Shown here piece by piece: positions 11,201-17,781 of a DNA stretch of 64,000 nt. The notes beneath the pieces are model-generated. The model saw only the letters and a program-made list of their open reading frames with translations, was not told the origin of the DNA and made no database searches. A program made the translations under genes and the position numbers. Position 1 is the first letter of the stretch. The number at the start of each line of letters is the position of its first letter. Origin of the DNA: Mariniphaga sp040772505 (GTDB lineage: Bacteria > Bacteroidota > Bacteroidia > Bacteroidales > Prolixibacteraceae); assembly GCA_040772505.1 (NCBI GenBank), contig JAXGYA010000001.1, positions 558,001 through 622,000 of the forward strand, given 5' to 3'.

Positions 11201-11631
11201 CGGTTGATTTCTGTTCCCTGAGACAGCATGTTGAATATCAGCGCCAAAATGACTACCGCAATATTCAGCGCCAGAAATACCTGAAGATTTCCCCATGTTT
11301 TGCCGATAACATATTCGCCATTTGTCATGGAGCGCATATAGATAACTTCAGTGGTATCCAGTTTTTTATCTCTTTTCAGAAAATCGGAAGCCAAAAACAC
11401 GGCAATGATTGCCTGAGCAATATTCAGAATCAGCAGGTTAAGATAGGGGATAGCTGCCGGAATGCTCCTGATAGCCCAGCCGGTATCGCCTCCGCCCTGA
11501 ATAATCAACATGAAATTAATCAAGAAGAGCACACTCAGCGATAAAATGCTGAAAATTCTGAAAAACCAGCTTCTGAGCAAAGTGGTTCGCTCATATTTTG
11601 CTATGGAAAATATGTTGTGAAACGAAATCAT
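8284..11631 (-). CDS. ABC-2 type permease fused to M1-peptidase-like region and golvesin-like C-terminal domain
   Basis: 1115 residues in three parts. Residues about 1-270 form an ABC-2 permease with six to seven hydrophobic segments (starts MISFHNIFSIAKYERTTLLR). Residues about 290-860 resemble the beta-sandwich and helical architecture of ABC-permease/M1 aminopeptidase fusions (SWYPRTGVTY, then GDYEKKS), but I find no HEXXH...E zinc site and no GxMEN motif, so peptidase activity is unlikely. A Gly-rich linker near residue 870 and a C-terminal region (about 980-1115, ending VVFADAVRFVKI) like the golvesin C-terminal domain follow. The ATPase partner lies 19 bp upstream. Role inferred: export or envelope stress. 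Confidence 0.8.
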   Translation of the reverse strand: MISFHNIFSIAKYERTTLLRSWFFRIFSILSLSVLFLINFMLIIQGGGDTGWAIRSIPAAIPYLNLLILNIAQAIIAVFLASDFLKRDKKLDTTEVIYMRSMTNGEYVIGKTWGNLQVFLALNIAVVILALIFNMLSQGTEINRMSYLLYPVLISVPTLIFIMGLSFLLMSVIRNQAITFVIILGYIGITLFLIQARYYYLFDYMAFNIPMLISDITSMGNLERVLIHRGIYLSLGISFIFLTIFLLKRLPQSGFMTVFSLIFAILFFIFGGYLAYSHIVQFKYNENLRAEVIALNNHWVREKLPATVSQSISLEHTGSSITSKSTLILKNEQERSLENLVFTLNDGLEVSSIKVDGQNKPFSRNLHLIILKDVEMQPGQEAEVEIFYSGKINESLCYLDISEEERQEKYGKFVLNVDKRYAFLTPQYVLLTPEVSWYPRTGVTYSTEDVSWNHPEFSRFDLHVKTEPGLQAISQGEISETSPGQFTFTNNVPLTQISLAIGDYEKKSIQTDSIEFGIWHFRGHDYFSAQFPETADTIAPIIGERMGDFERSYKLDYAYKRMFIVEVPAQFKSFKRIWSGRQEYIQPEQIFIPEKGYLLAEADLEGAKKRITRWGRRGDSNMTPKDIEIRLLSDLFGIFTRENNPDYQVRRGSFSVQEKPNPYFIFPMLYNFQNNIQSEQWPIINRIFEAYLKSQSTGMRPGFMRNMQGMSADELANIALQDSTFEQILADPSQKRIIDNVIKLKGEMLFSMVQWRAGQDEFEGFLREMLRECRFKNIPFEEFNRRIVEEFNVELIPMMDGWFKEKSLPGYLFSAIEAVKVKTGQRMQTKVSLKATNFSDVEGIVKVTFRLGGGGGPGGGRGFGRGPSGDDSVNKLIYLEPQQTKEVSFLLSADPRMVMINTMTSKNIPQVISEGFRNIEEDIRAVPFEGEVISDTPVQRQLPGEIIVDNEDSQFEINVTRQVSLLEKWLAESTDDVKKYSPMNLWRPPVNWTAVTNSDFFGEYVRSAYYIKAGDGSMKAKWHVPLEEPGRYDVYYHMYKPMRFGRGGGDERGEYQFFIHSEEGAVEQTLSIQNAETGWNHLGSFDFSEKEALVELTNKTEARVVFADAVRFVKI

Positions 11632-11650
11632 GGTTTCGGGTATTTAAGAA

Positions 11651-12544
11651 TTAAGAATGTGACCATTGATTCAGCTTGTTTTCCATGAAGTGAACGTATG
11701 CATGCTCAAGATTGGGCTCAATTTGTCTTCCGTAAAATCCGTTTATCCTTGGAGTGACTACCTGCACCTCCCAGCCACCTTCTGTGGGTATAGTGGAGAT
11801 AACGGGATATTTCTCATTGATTTCCATATACTCTTTATCGGTAGCCTGAATAAGCCAGACATTCCCTTCAGCTTGTTTCACAAGCTCTTCCGGTGATCCG
11901 GAAAAGGCAAGTTCTCCGTTGTTAAGCAGAGCCATGTTGTGGCATGTGCTGGAAATATCACTAACAATATGCGTTGACAGAATGATGATTACATCCCGCA
12001 CGCTGATGTTGGAAAGCAAATTTCTGAATCGTATGCGTTCTTCGGGGTCAAGCCCTGTGGTTGGCTCATCCACAATAATAATTTTCGGATTGTTTATCAG
12101 TGCCTGTGCAATTCCCAGCCTTCGCTTCATTCCTCCTGAGAGTTTGTTAGCATTGCGGTCGCGTGCTTCAAAAAGACCAACTTCCTCAAGCATTTGCTCA
12201 ACAGCAGATTTGCGCGCAGCGCTATTTTTCATTCCGGCCAATCGTGCAGTGTAGTCTAAAAATTCGTAGGTTTTCAGTTTTGAGAAAAAACTGAAATCCT
12301 GTGGAAGATAGCCTAACATCGACCTGATTTCGCGGCGATTTTTGGACAAATCAAGATCATTGACCAAAACGCGGCCCTTGGATGGCTTCATCAGGGTTAC
12401 CAAAATTCGCATCAGGGTTGATTTTCCGGCACCGTTGGGACCTAATAAACCAAACATACCATTGGGAATCTCAAGATTCAAATCTTTTAATGCGTAATTC
12501 CCGTTGGGATAAATCTTATTCAGATTTTCAATTTTTATGTGCAC
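11651..12544 (-). CDS. ABC transporter ATP-binding protein
   Basis: 297 residues with a complete ABC ATPase set: Walker A GPNGAGKST (about residues 36-44), Q-loop LGYLPQDF, signature LSGGMKRRLGIAQAL, Walker B IIIVDEPTTGLD and the switch His in LSTHIVSD. It energises the fused ABC-2 permease encoded next in the operon. It is the first gene of the six-gene export operon. The 274 bp upstream is AT-rich and holds a perfect 9-bp inverted repeat, but no clear TAnnTTTG promoter was found there. Confidence 0.95.
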   Translation of the reverse strand: MHIKIENLNKIYPNGNYALKDLNLEIPNGMFGLLGPNGAGKSTLMRILVTLMKPSKGRVLVNDLDLSKNRREIRSMLGYLPQDFSFFSKLKTYEFLDYTARLAGMKNSAARKSAVEQMLEEVGLFEARDRNANKLSGGMKRRLGIAQALINNPKIIIVDEPTTGLDPEERIRFRNLLSNISVRDVIIILSTHIVSDISSTCHNMALLNNGELAFSGSPEELVKQAEGNVWLIQATDKEYMEINEKYPVISTIPTEGGWEVQVVTPRINGFYGRQIEPNLEHAYVHFMENKLNQWSHS

Positions 12545-12653
12545 AGCTAACTTTTGTATTAATTCAATACTGATTTGGACTTAAACACTTTAAAATAGTT
12601 TAAATTTATTCATTTTAAATTTAATAAAATTCGTTAAAGAATTTATTAGATTA

Positions 12654-12676
12654 AACAGAAAATAGTTTTTTCTGTT
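12654..12676. promoter_or_regulatory. 9-bp perfect inverted repeat upstream of the export operon
   Basis: Arms aacagaaaa (12654-12662) and ttttctgtt (12668-12676) are separated by 5 bp. It sits in the otherwise gene-free 12545-12818 stretch, 110 bp upstream of the ABC ATPase start and downstream of pheS. It could be an operator for the efflux operon or a weak terminator after pheS. I see nothing else definite in this gap. Confidence 0.3.
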
Positions 12677-12818
12677 CAGTTGTCTGATCAGCGCTATTTT
12701 TGTTGGGTAACCGTCTGAAATTAAAGGTCTTCCGAATAAATTTCAACTTTACTTACGCAGTCGGAACATAACCCGGATAACCGGTACTAACGGTAAATGC
12801 CCTGTGTGGTCGGGTAAA

Positions 12819-13838
12819 TCATAGTGTCGACTCAAACTGCTTCAGGAAGCGGATATCGTTTTCAAAGAAATGCCGGATATCCTTAATGCCGTATAATAAC
12901 ATTGCAATCCGCTCAATACCCATTCCAAAGGCATAGCCGGTATATTCCTGACTGTTAATATTGCAGGCTTCCAGCACGTTAGGGTCAACCATCCCGCAGC
13001 CAAGAATTTCAAGCCAGCCGGTATGTTTGCACACACTGCATCCTTTTCCGCTGCAGATAGTGCAGCTCACATCCATTTCGGCACTGGGCTCGGTGAATGG
13101 GAAGTAGCTGGGGCGCAGGCGGATATCGGTTTCCTCTCCGAAAAGTTCTTTTGCAAAATAGAGTAATGCCTGTTTCAGATCGGCAAACGAAACATCCTTA
13201 TCCACGTATAAACCTTCCACCTGGTGGAAGATACAATGGGAACGTGTGGAAATAGCCTCATTGCGGAAAACTCTTCCGGGAAAAATAGCGCGGATGGGAG
13301 GCTGTGTCTGTTCCATCACGCGAATCTGAACACTTGAAGTGTGCGTGCGAAGCAGAACATCGGGTTGTTTTTCAATGAAAAAGGTATCCTGCATGTCACG
13401 CGCCGGATGTTCATCGGGAAAGTTTAATGCCGAGAACACATGCCAGTCATCTTCAATTTCCGGTCCTTCGACAACCGTAAATCCAAGCCTCCCGAAAATA
13501 TTAACAATTTCATTTTTCACCAGAGAGAGCGGATGGCGCGTTCCTAACTTTAAAGGTTCGCCGGGCCGGGTAAGGTCGCTCTCTGAAGTCTCCTTGGATT
13601 CTGTTTCCAGTTGGTTGCGCAGCTCGTTAATCCTCTCCATCGCAAAGCTTTTAAGGTCATTCAACGCTTTGCCCACCTCTTTTTTCTGCTCAGGCGACAA
13701 GTTTTTAAAATCGGCAAAAAGCTTACTTACAATTCCCTTTTTACTGATATACTTAATACGTATTTTTTCAACTTCTTCTACTGAAGCTGCTTTTATTTTC
13801 TCAAACTCCTTATTTAAAGCTTCGATCTGATCCAACAT
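12819..13838 (-). CDS. pheS: Phenylalanine--tRNA ligase alpha subunit
   Basis: 339 residues, the normal PheS length. An N-terminal coiled coil (about residues 1-85, tRNA-binding) precedes a class II catalytic core with motif 2 VFRNEAIS, HQVEGLYVD and motif 3 AFGMGIERIAMLLYGI. A Cys-rich loop (CTICSGKGCSVC) is present. It charges tRNA-Phe together with PheT, whose gene is not in this window. A Phe-codon-rich leader peptide and an intrinsic terminator lie upstream (13986-14033 and 13884-13916), suggesting attenuation by charged tRNA-Phe. Confidence 0.97.
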   Translation of the reverse strand: MLDQIEALNKEFEKIKAASVEEVEKIRIKYISKKGIVSKLFADFKNLSPEQKKEVGKALNDLKSFAMERINELRNQLETESKETSESDLTRPGEPLKLGTRHPLSLVKNEIVNIFGRLGFTVVEGPEIEDDWHVFSALNFPDEHPARDMQDTFFIEKQPDVLLRTHTSSVQIRVMEQTQPPIRAIFPGRVFRNEAISTRSHCIFHQVEGLYVDKDVSFADLKQALLYFAKELFGEETDIRLRPSYFPFTEPSAEMDVSCTICSGKGCSVCKHTGWLEILGCGMVDPNVLEACNINSQEYTGYAFGMGIERIAMLLYGIKDIRHFFENDIRFLKQFESTL

Positions 13839-13864
13839 AACGATTTGGAATTTTTATGAATGTG

Positions 13865-13872
13865 CAAAGATA
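13865..13872 (-). promoter_or_regulatory. Bacteroidota -7 promoter element TATCTTTG before pheS
   Basis: On the minus strand TATCTTTG matches TAnnTTTG. It is 27 bp upstream of the pheS start and downstream of the attenuator terminator. The -33 region is poor (it falls within the T-tract), so strength is uncertain. If active it would give an attenuator-independent pheS transcript. Confidence 0.4.
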
Positions 13873-13883
13873 ATGATTCCGTT

Positions 13884-13916
13884 AAAAAAAGACGGCATCT
13901 CAAACAAGATGCCGTC
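13884..13916 (-). terminator. Intrinsic terminator in the pheS leader (attenuator)
   Basis: On the minus strand a perfect 10-bp stem (arms GACGGCATCT and AGATGCCGTC, 6-nt loop TGTTTG) is followed at once by seven T. It lies 46 bp upstream of the pheS start codon and 69 bp after the stop of a short ORF with three Phe codons. No minus-strand gene upstream needs terminating here, since the neighbour at 14205 is on the plus strand. Confidence 0.75.
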
Positions 13917-13985
13917 GGGAATTAAAACGCCAACGAAGCTTGATGGCTGAATTTATATATAGTTACTAAGTGAACAACCTTTTTT

Positions 13986-14033
13986 TCAAAGCCTCACAAA
14001 AGCAAAAAATATGCCAACACAGCTGTGTTTCAT
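13986..14033 (-). CDS. Putative Phe leader peptide (15 aa) of pheS attenuator
   Basis: A 15-codon ORF, MKHSCVGIFFAFVRL, starts with ATG at 14033 and ends with TGA at 13986. Three of its codons are TTT (Phe9, Phe10, Phe12), clustered near the end as in the E. coli PheM leader. Downstream on the same strand, GGC-TT-TGAA at its stop can pair with TTCAGCC (13951-13945). The freed GCCATC (13947-13942) could instead pair, with one mismatch, with the 5' terminator arm GACGGC. This allows a ribosome-stalling attenuation switch. The fold is inferred by eye, and no strong promoter was found upstream. Confidence 0.55.
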   Translation of the reverse strand: MKHSCVGIFFAFVRL

Positions 14034-14129
14034 CAATTATTGGGGAAAGAATTTTTTCTTTTTTAAGTTTGTGTTTTATCCTTTTCCGTTTTCTGAGATA
14101 AAATATATCTTAGGCGGACATAAGGTTGT

Positions 14130-14137
14130 TACTTTTG
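14130..14137 (+). promoter_or_regulatory. -7 promoter-like element TACTTTTG before HAD phosphatase gene
   Basis: TACTTTTG fits TAnnTTTG and lies 67 bp upstream of the ATG at 14205. No good -33 TTTG is visible at the right spacing, so this is a weak prediction. Confidence 0.3.
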
Positions 14138-14204
14138 ATGTTTTGTCGATTTTCTGAAGGAAAATCACAACAGGAAGTTATTTTTTGAAAAACTATTTAG
14201 CAAA

Positions 14205-14828
14205 ATGAAGATTAATCTCTCTGGTGTTGAAAATATTTTGTTTGACCTGGGCAGGGTATTGTTAAACCTTGATTTCGAGGCATCGGCAAACGCCTTTGAA
14301 GAGCTCAATCTCAGTGCTGATGCACTCAATATCGGAATGGTCTTTTCTGATCCGGTTTTTTTAAATTTTGAAGTCGGGGAGACAACTCCTGCCGAGTTCA
14401 GAAACAGGGTACGCCAGATTTTATGCAATCCGCACGCTACCGACCGGCAGATTGACAACGCATGGTATGCCATGGTACTTGATATTCCGGAAAAGCGGGT
14501 GCATATGCTGAAAAATCTTGCCAAAACCAGAAAGCTCTATCTGTTCAGCAACACCAACGTGATTCATACTTATCGTTTCAAAAGGGACTTTCGCGAGAAA
14601 TATGGATTTGAATTCTCCTCACTTTTTATCAAAGATTTCTACTCCCACGATATTCAGCAAAGAAAGCCCGATTTAAGCGCTTTTCAAAAAGTGATTCAAC
14701 TTGCGGGAATCAAGCCCGAAAAATCACTGTTTATTGATGATTTGAAAGAGAATGTTGAAGGCGCTCAAAAAGCCGGAATGAGAGCTTTTCTGTTGGAGAG
14801 CGGAATGGAAATTTCAGACATGCTTTAA
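14205..14828 (+). CDS. HAD-superfamily phosphatase, YihX-like
   Basis: 207 residues. The HAD motif I is FDLGRVLLNLD (nucleophile Asp about residue 12), followed by an alpha-helical cap, motif II LFSNTN, a motif III Lys region (QQRKPDLSAF) and motif IV LFIDDLKENVEGA. The order and spacing resemble E. coli YihX, a glucose-1-phosphate phosphatase, but the substrate is not determined. The gene is the only plus-strand gene between pheS and the cyclophilin gene, and it converges on the latter with a 2-bp gap. Confidence 0.85.
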   Translation: MKINLSGVENILFDLGRVLLNLDFEASANAFEELNLSADALNIGMVFSDPVFLNFEVGETTPAEFRNRVRQILCNPHATDRQIDNAWYAMVLDIPEKRVHMLKNLAKTRKLYLFSNTNVIHTYRFKRDFREKYGFEFSSLFIKDFYSHDIQQRKPDLSAFQKVIQLAGIKPEKSLFIDDLKENVEGAQKAGMRAFLLESGMEISDML

Positions 14829-14830
14829 TT

Positions 14831-15661
14831 TTACTTTTTAACCAGTTTTATTTCCATCTTCACATCTTTCAACGGACGGTCGCTTGTGTTGGTCTCAACG
14901 GCAGCTATTTTATCCACCACTTCCATTCCGTCAACTACTTCTCCAAAAACTGTATATTCTCCGTCAAGATGTGGTGTTCCGCCAATGGTGGTGTAGATTT
15001 CCCGCTGTTCATCAGTAAATTTGAATGCAAGATTTTGCGCAGCAATTACACTGTCGGCACGTTCTCTGATTTCCGCCACCCTCAATGCAAAACTTTGCTG
15101 GTCATTGTTTTCCCTGTAATTCTGCAACTCATCGTTAATATTTGCCATATACTCCTTCACAAGTTCGTTCCGGATGTGCCGGGTTCTTGTTATTTCCATG
15201 GTGTCTAACTGTCCGTGCGAAAAAACAACACCCTGAACGATGTAAAATTGAGTAGCGCTGGACTGTTTCTCCGGATTAACCTGATCGCCTCTGCGGGCAG
15301 CGGCAACAGCACCTCTTTTGTGATAATATTCAGGAACAAATTCGGCAGGTATTGTTAAGTTCTGCTTATTGTTTTCTGTCGCTTTCTCTTTTCCCCCTGG
15401 CCTGAGCGCCAGATCTCCTCCCTGAATCATAAAGTGATTGATAACCCGGTGAAAAGATGTTCCGTCATAAAGACCTTCTCCTGCAAGTTTTTCAAAATTC
15501 TTTTTGTGTCCGGCAGTTTTGTCGTAAAGCTTAATTTTTATTTCGCCAAAATCGGTTTTAATAAGAACATCCGCTTTTTCGTTTTCCTGAGAGGCGGCAT
15601 TTCCACACGAAACAGCAGCTAAAAGCAGAATAGAATAGAGATAAATTGTCCAATCCTTCAT
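14831..15661 (-). CDS. Cyclophilin-type peptidyl-prolyl isomerase, lipoprotein
   Basis: 276 residues. The signal ends LLAAVSC (Cys about 19), so it is a predicted periplasm-facing lipoprotein. The cyclophilin core is visible as FHRVINHFMIQGGDL and ATQFYIVQG, then TPHLDGEYTVFGEVVDGMEVVDKIA. An insertion of about 60 mostly helical, charged residues (about 160-215) separates the two halves; extended cyclophilins of this kind are common in Bacteroidota. It catalyses proline cis-trans isomerisation in envelope proteins. The gene is monocistronic as far as can be seen. Confidence 0.9.
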   Translation of the reverse strand: MKDWTIYLYSILLLAAVSCGNAASQENEKADVLIKTDFGEIKIKLYDKTAGHKKNFEKLAGEGLYDGTSFHRVINHFMIQGGDLALRPGGKEKATENNKQNLTIPAEFVPEYYHKRGAVAAARRGDQVNPEKQSSATQFYIVQGVVFSHGQLDTMEITRTRHIRNELVKEYMANINDELQNYRENNDQQSFALRVAEIRERADSVIAAQNLAFKFTDEQREIYTTIGGTPHLDGEYTVFGEVVDGMEVVDKIAAVETNTSDRPLKDVKMEIKLVKK

Positions 15662-15875
15662 GACATTGTTTTAAGTGAAAAAATAAATCGCTGTAAAGAT
15701 AGCAAGAGGCGGAAAATAATGAAAAGTTATTTTAAAACTTCCGGTTTGTTTCAGGGAGTTGAAAAATGCAGATGAATTTAAATTAAACTGCTTTCAAACA
15801 GATACTGAGTTAAAATAAAATTAAGTTTAGTAAAAATTTCAGGTAAATAGTTGGAAATTTGACCATTTAATTCAT

Positions 15876-16154
15876 TTGTTCAGTTTTTTTTGCGTCATGG
15901 AAAAATTTTCACCGATTATGGAGGAAAAGAAAATCAGACGTAATTTATACCGCGTATTGCGGAAAACGGGTTTGGGAAAAAATGACATTCAACCGGAAGC
16001 TTCTTTCAATGAAGATTTGAATTTTGATTCGGATGATTGGTTAATTCTTGCTTTTTACCTTGAAGGGATATTCAATATTTCCGTGGGTGATGAAGAGTTG
16101 CTGAAGCTTGGTAATGTTAATGATATGGTTAGGTTTTTAAAACAAACTGCCTGA
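15876..16154 (+). CDS. Orphan acyl-carrier-protein-like protein
   Basis: Up to 92 residues. Starts at 15876, 15897 or 15918 (MEEKKIRR) are all possible, and no clear ribosome site decides. The helical pattern and the motif EDLNFDSDDWLILAFYLEGIFNISV match the ACP fold. Ser52 (numbering from 15876) would be the phosphopantetheine site, though the usual DSL reads DSD. No fatty-acid or polyketide gene is adjacent. The 15662-15875 gap is AT-rich and probably holds divergent promoters for this gene and the cyclophilin gene. Confidence 0.65.
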   Translation: MFSFFCVMEKFSPIMEEKKIRRNLYRVLRKTGLGKNDIQPEASFNEDLNFDSDDWLILAFYLEGIFNISVGDEELLKLGNVNDMVRFLKQTA

Positions 16155-16286
16155 GCACCATTTTCATCCAATCTGCCATTAAAGGGTATTTGTAAACGCA
16201 ACCGGATTGAGTTGTTAAACAGAGTTATTGCCAGGTGCCTTTGCCTACACTGCAAATGGTTGGATTATTCAATAAATCAATTTGTT

Positions 16287-16676
16287 TTATGAACGTTTGG
16301 ATGTGGATTTCCGTTTCCTGGTACTGACGTTGGCATCAAGGCTGACTATCAGGTTGAAAATACTGAACATTAAAGCAATTGAGAGCGCCAGCCATAAAAA
16401 TTGAGGAGCGAGAACAGCTTCCATCCCGTTGTTGAACAAGGTTACTCCTGCCAAAACTGCCAGCACGGCATACATGATGCCGTAAATGGAGAGGAAATCA
16501 TTCAAAACATTTTGTTCGGGCTTTTGCACCGGAGCTTTTTTGCGCGCCAGCGCATTTTCAGTTTCCACCTGATTCATAATCCGGTATTTCAGATTTTCAT
16601 GCGCCGTTATTTTTGATGACTTCATTAACTGGCGGATGGTTGCATCACCATTTGTTGTGTTGTTTTTTTCTTTCAT
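16287..16676 (-). CDS. Small two-TM membrane protein of an ECF sigma operon
   Basis: 129 residues: a hydrophilic N-terminus (about 1-65) followed by two hydrophobic segments (IYGIMYAVLAVLAGVTLF and FLWLALSIALMFSIFNLIV) and a basic tail. Its start overlaps the stop of the sigma-factor gene by 4 bp (ATGA), so translation is probably coupled. Position suggests an anti-sigma-like or membrane-tethering role, but no zinc anti-sigma motif (HxxxCxxC) is present. Function is unknown. Confidence 0.75.
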   Translation of the reverse strand: MKEKNNTTNGDATIRQLMKSSKITAHENLKYRIMNQVETENALARKKAPVQKPEQNVLNDFLSIYGIMYAVLAVLAGVTLFNNGMEAVLAPQFLWLALSIALMFSIFNLIVSLDANVSTRKRKSTSKRS

Positions 16677-17245
16677 TGCTCATTTTCTAATTTGTTGACT
16701 GCAGGAATCTGTAACCCCTGCATAAAAATCTTCTTAAATAATTTTCTTGCCCTGAACAGTTTTACCCTCACGTTGGTTTCGTTCAGTCCGGTAATTTTAG
16801 CCATTTCTTTGATGGAATTGTCTTCCAGATAAAACAGCGTTAACAAAAGCGCATCTCCTTTGGGCATTTTTCCCAGTGTTGCATTCACCAGTTCAGCAGT
16901 TTCTGCATCATCAATTATCTTTTCAGTGTCAAAATCGGAAGTTTCAATCGACTCGACAGCAGATAAATCGTCATCGGCTTGCCACATTTTCGATTTTGAA
17001 TGTGTGATTGCCGTGTTGTAAACAATCCGGTAGAGCCAGGTTGAAAACTTACTGTCTCCCCGGAAAGAGTGCAGATTACGGTATGCTTTCAGATAGCTGT
17101 CCTGCACAATATCTTCTGCATCCTGCACATTGCCGCAAATTCGGAAGGCAATGGTAATTGCCATATCCTGGTAGGTATCGGCAAAGTATCCGAACGCTGA
17201 AGCATTGCCAGAAAGCACTTGCTGCACACGTTGTTTTTCATTCAT
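16673..17245 (-). CDS. ECF-type RNA polymerase sigma factor
   Basis: 190 residues. Region 2 includes DAEDIVQDSYLKAYRNLHSFRGDSKFSTWLYRIVYNTA, and region 4 is a helix-turn-helix with LTLFYLEDNSIKEMAKITGLNETNVRVKLFRARKLF. It directs RNA polymerase to an unknown regulon in response to a signal. It is the middle gene of a three-gene operon with small membrane proteins on both sides (12-bp gap upstream, 4-bp overlap downstream). Confidence 0.93.
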   Translation of the reverse strand: MNEKQRVQQVLSGNASAFGYFADTYQDMAITIAFRICGNVQDAEDIVQDSYLKAYRNLHSFRGDSKFSTWLYRIVYNTAITHSKSKMWQADDDLSAVESIETSDFDTEKIIDDAETAELVNATLGKMPKGDALLLTLFYLEDNSIKEMAKITGLNETNVRVKLFRARKLFKKIFMQGLQIPAVNKLENEQ

Positions 17246-17257
17246 TATGACCAGTGA

Positions 17258-17665
17258 TTATTCCTGATTCAAATCCGGTTCACTTTCATTTTTCATATGC
17301 ATCTTCCGCATGATGAAGAAATAAGCCAGATAACCTGTTCCCATAAAGAAAACAATGGGAGCTGCCATCATCCAGAATGTGTTGTTCATGCCGACAGCCA
17401 GGTACTCCGTGCACAGAAAGCCCACTATCAGCCCGACTCCCAGCGAAACCAGCACAATCCCGTTTCTTAAGGATACGTACCGGTTTGGCACAGTTTTACT
17501 TCTCATTGCCTCCGGCGGAATAATTCCCTGCTTAATTAACTCCATCCTCTCTTCATTCCTTGTTTTTATCCTTTTATAGATTAAAAAAATGGCTCCGCCA
17601 GTCGGGAGGGCAAATATGCTTAATACCGCTGCCAATCCAATAAACATTCCCATGAAACTTTCCAT
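17258..17665 (-). CDS. Small membrane protein (DUF6249-like)
   Basis: 135 residues with three hydrophobic segments: MFIGLAAVLSIFALPTGGAIFLIY, GIVLVSLGVGLIVGFLC and FWMMAAPIVFFMGTGYLAYFF. Basic loops include RNEERMELIKQGIIPPEA, a pattern I associate with the DUF6249 family found beside ECF sigma factors in Bacteroidota. It is first in the operon, 12 bp before the sigma factor. Function is unknown; a role in signal sensing is only inferred from position. Confidence 0.75.
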   Translation of the reverse strand: MESFMGMFIGLAAVLSIFALPTGGAIFLIYKRIKTRNEERMELIKQGIIPPEAMRSKTVPNRYVSLRNGIVLVSLGVGLIVGFLCTEYLAVGMNNTFWMMAAPIVFFMGTGYLAYFFIMRKMHMKNESEPDLNQE

Positions 17666-17781
17666 AATCTGTTTTTTAAAGTTATTAATTGTTACGAATG
17701 TATGACATGAGAATTTGTGAAAAGGTTACACAAAAGCGAAAAAAATATAAGCCAGATAGGTTGGTGCAAAATACACCAGCT

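Noticed and set aside
13839..14204. T-box riboswitch for pheS
   Set aside because: No T-box consensus seen; a leader peptide with Phe codons explains the hairpin better.
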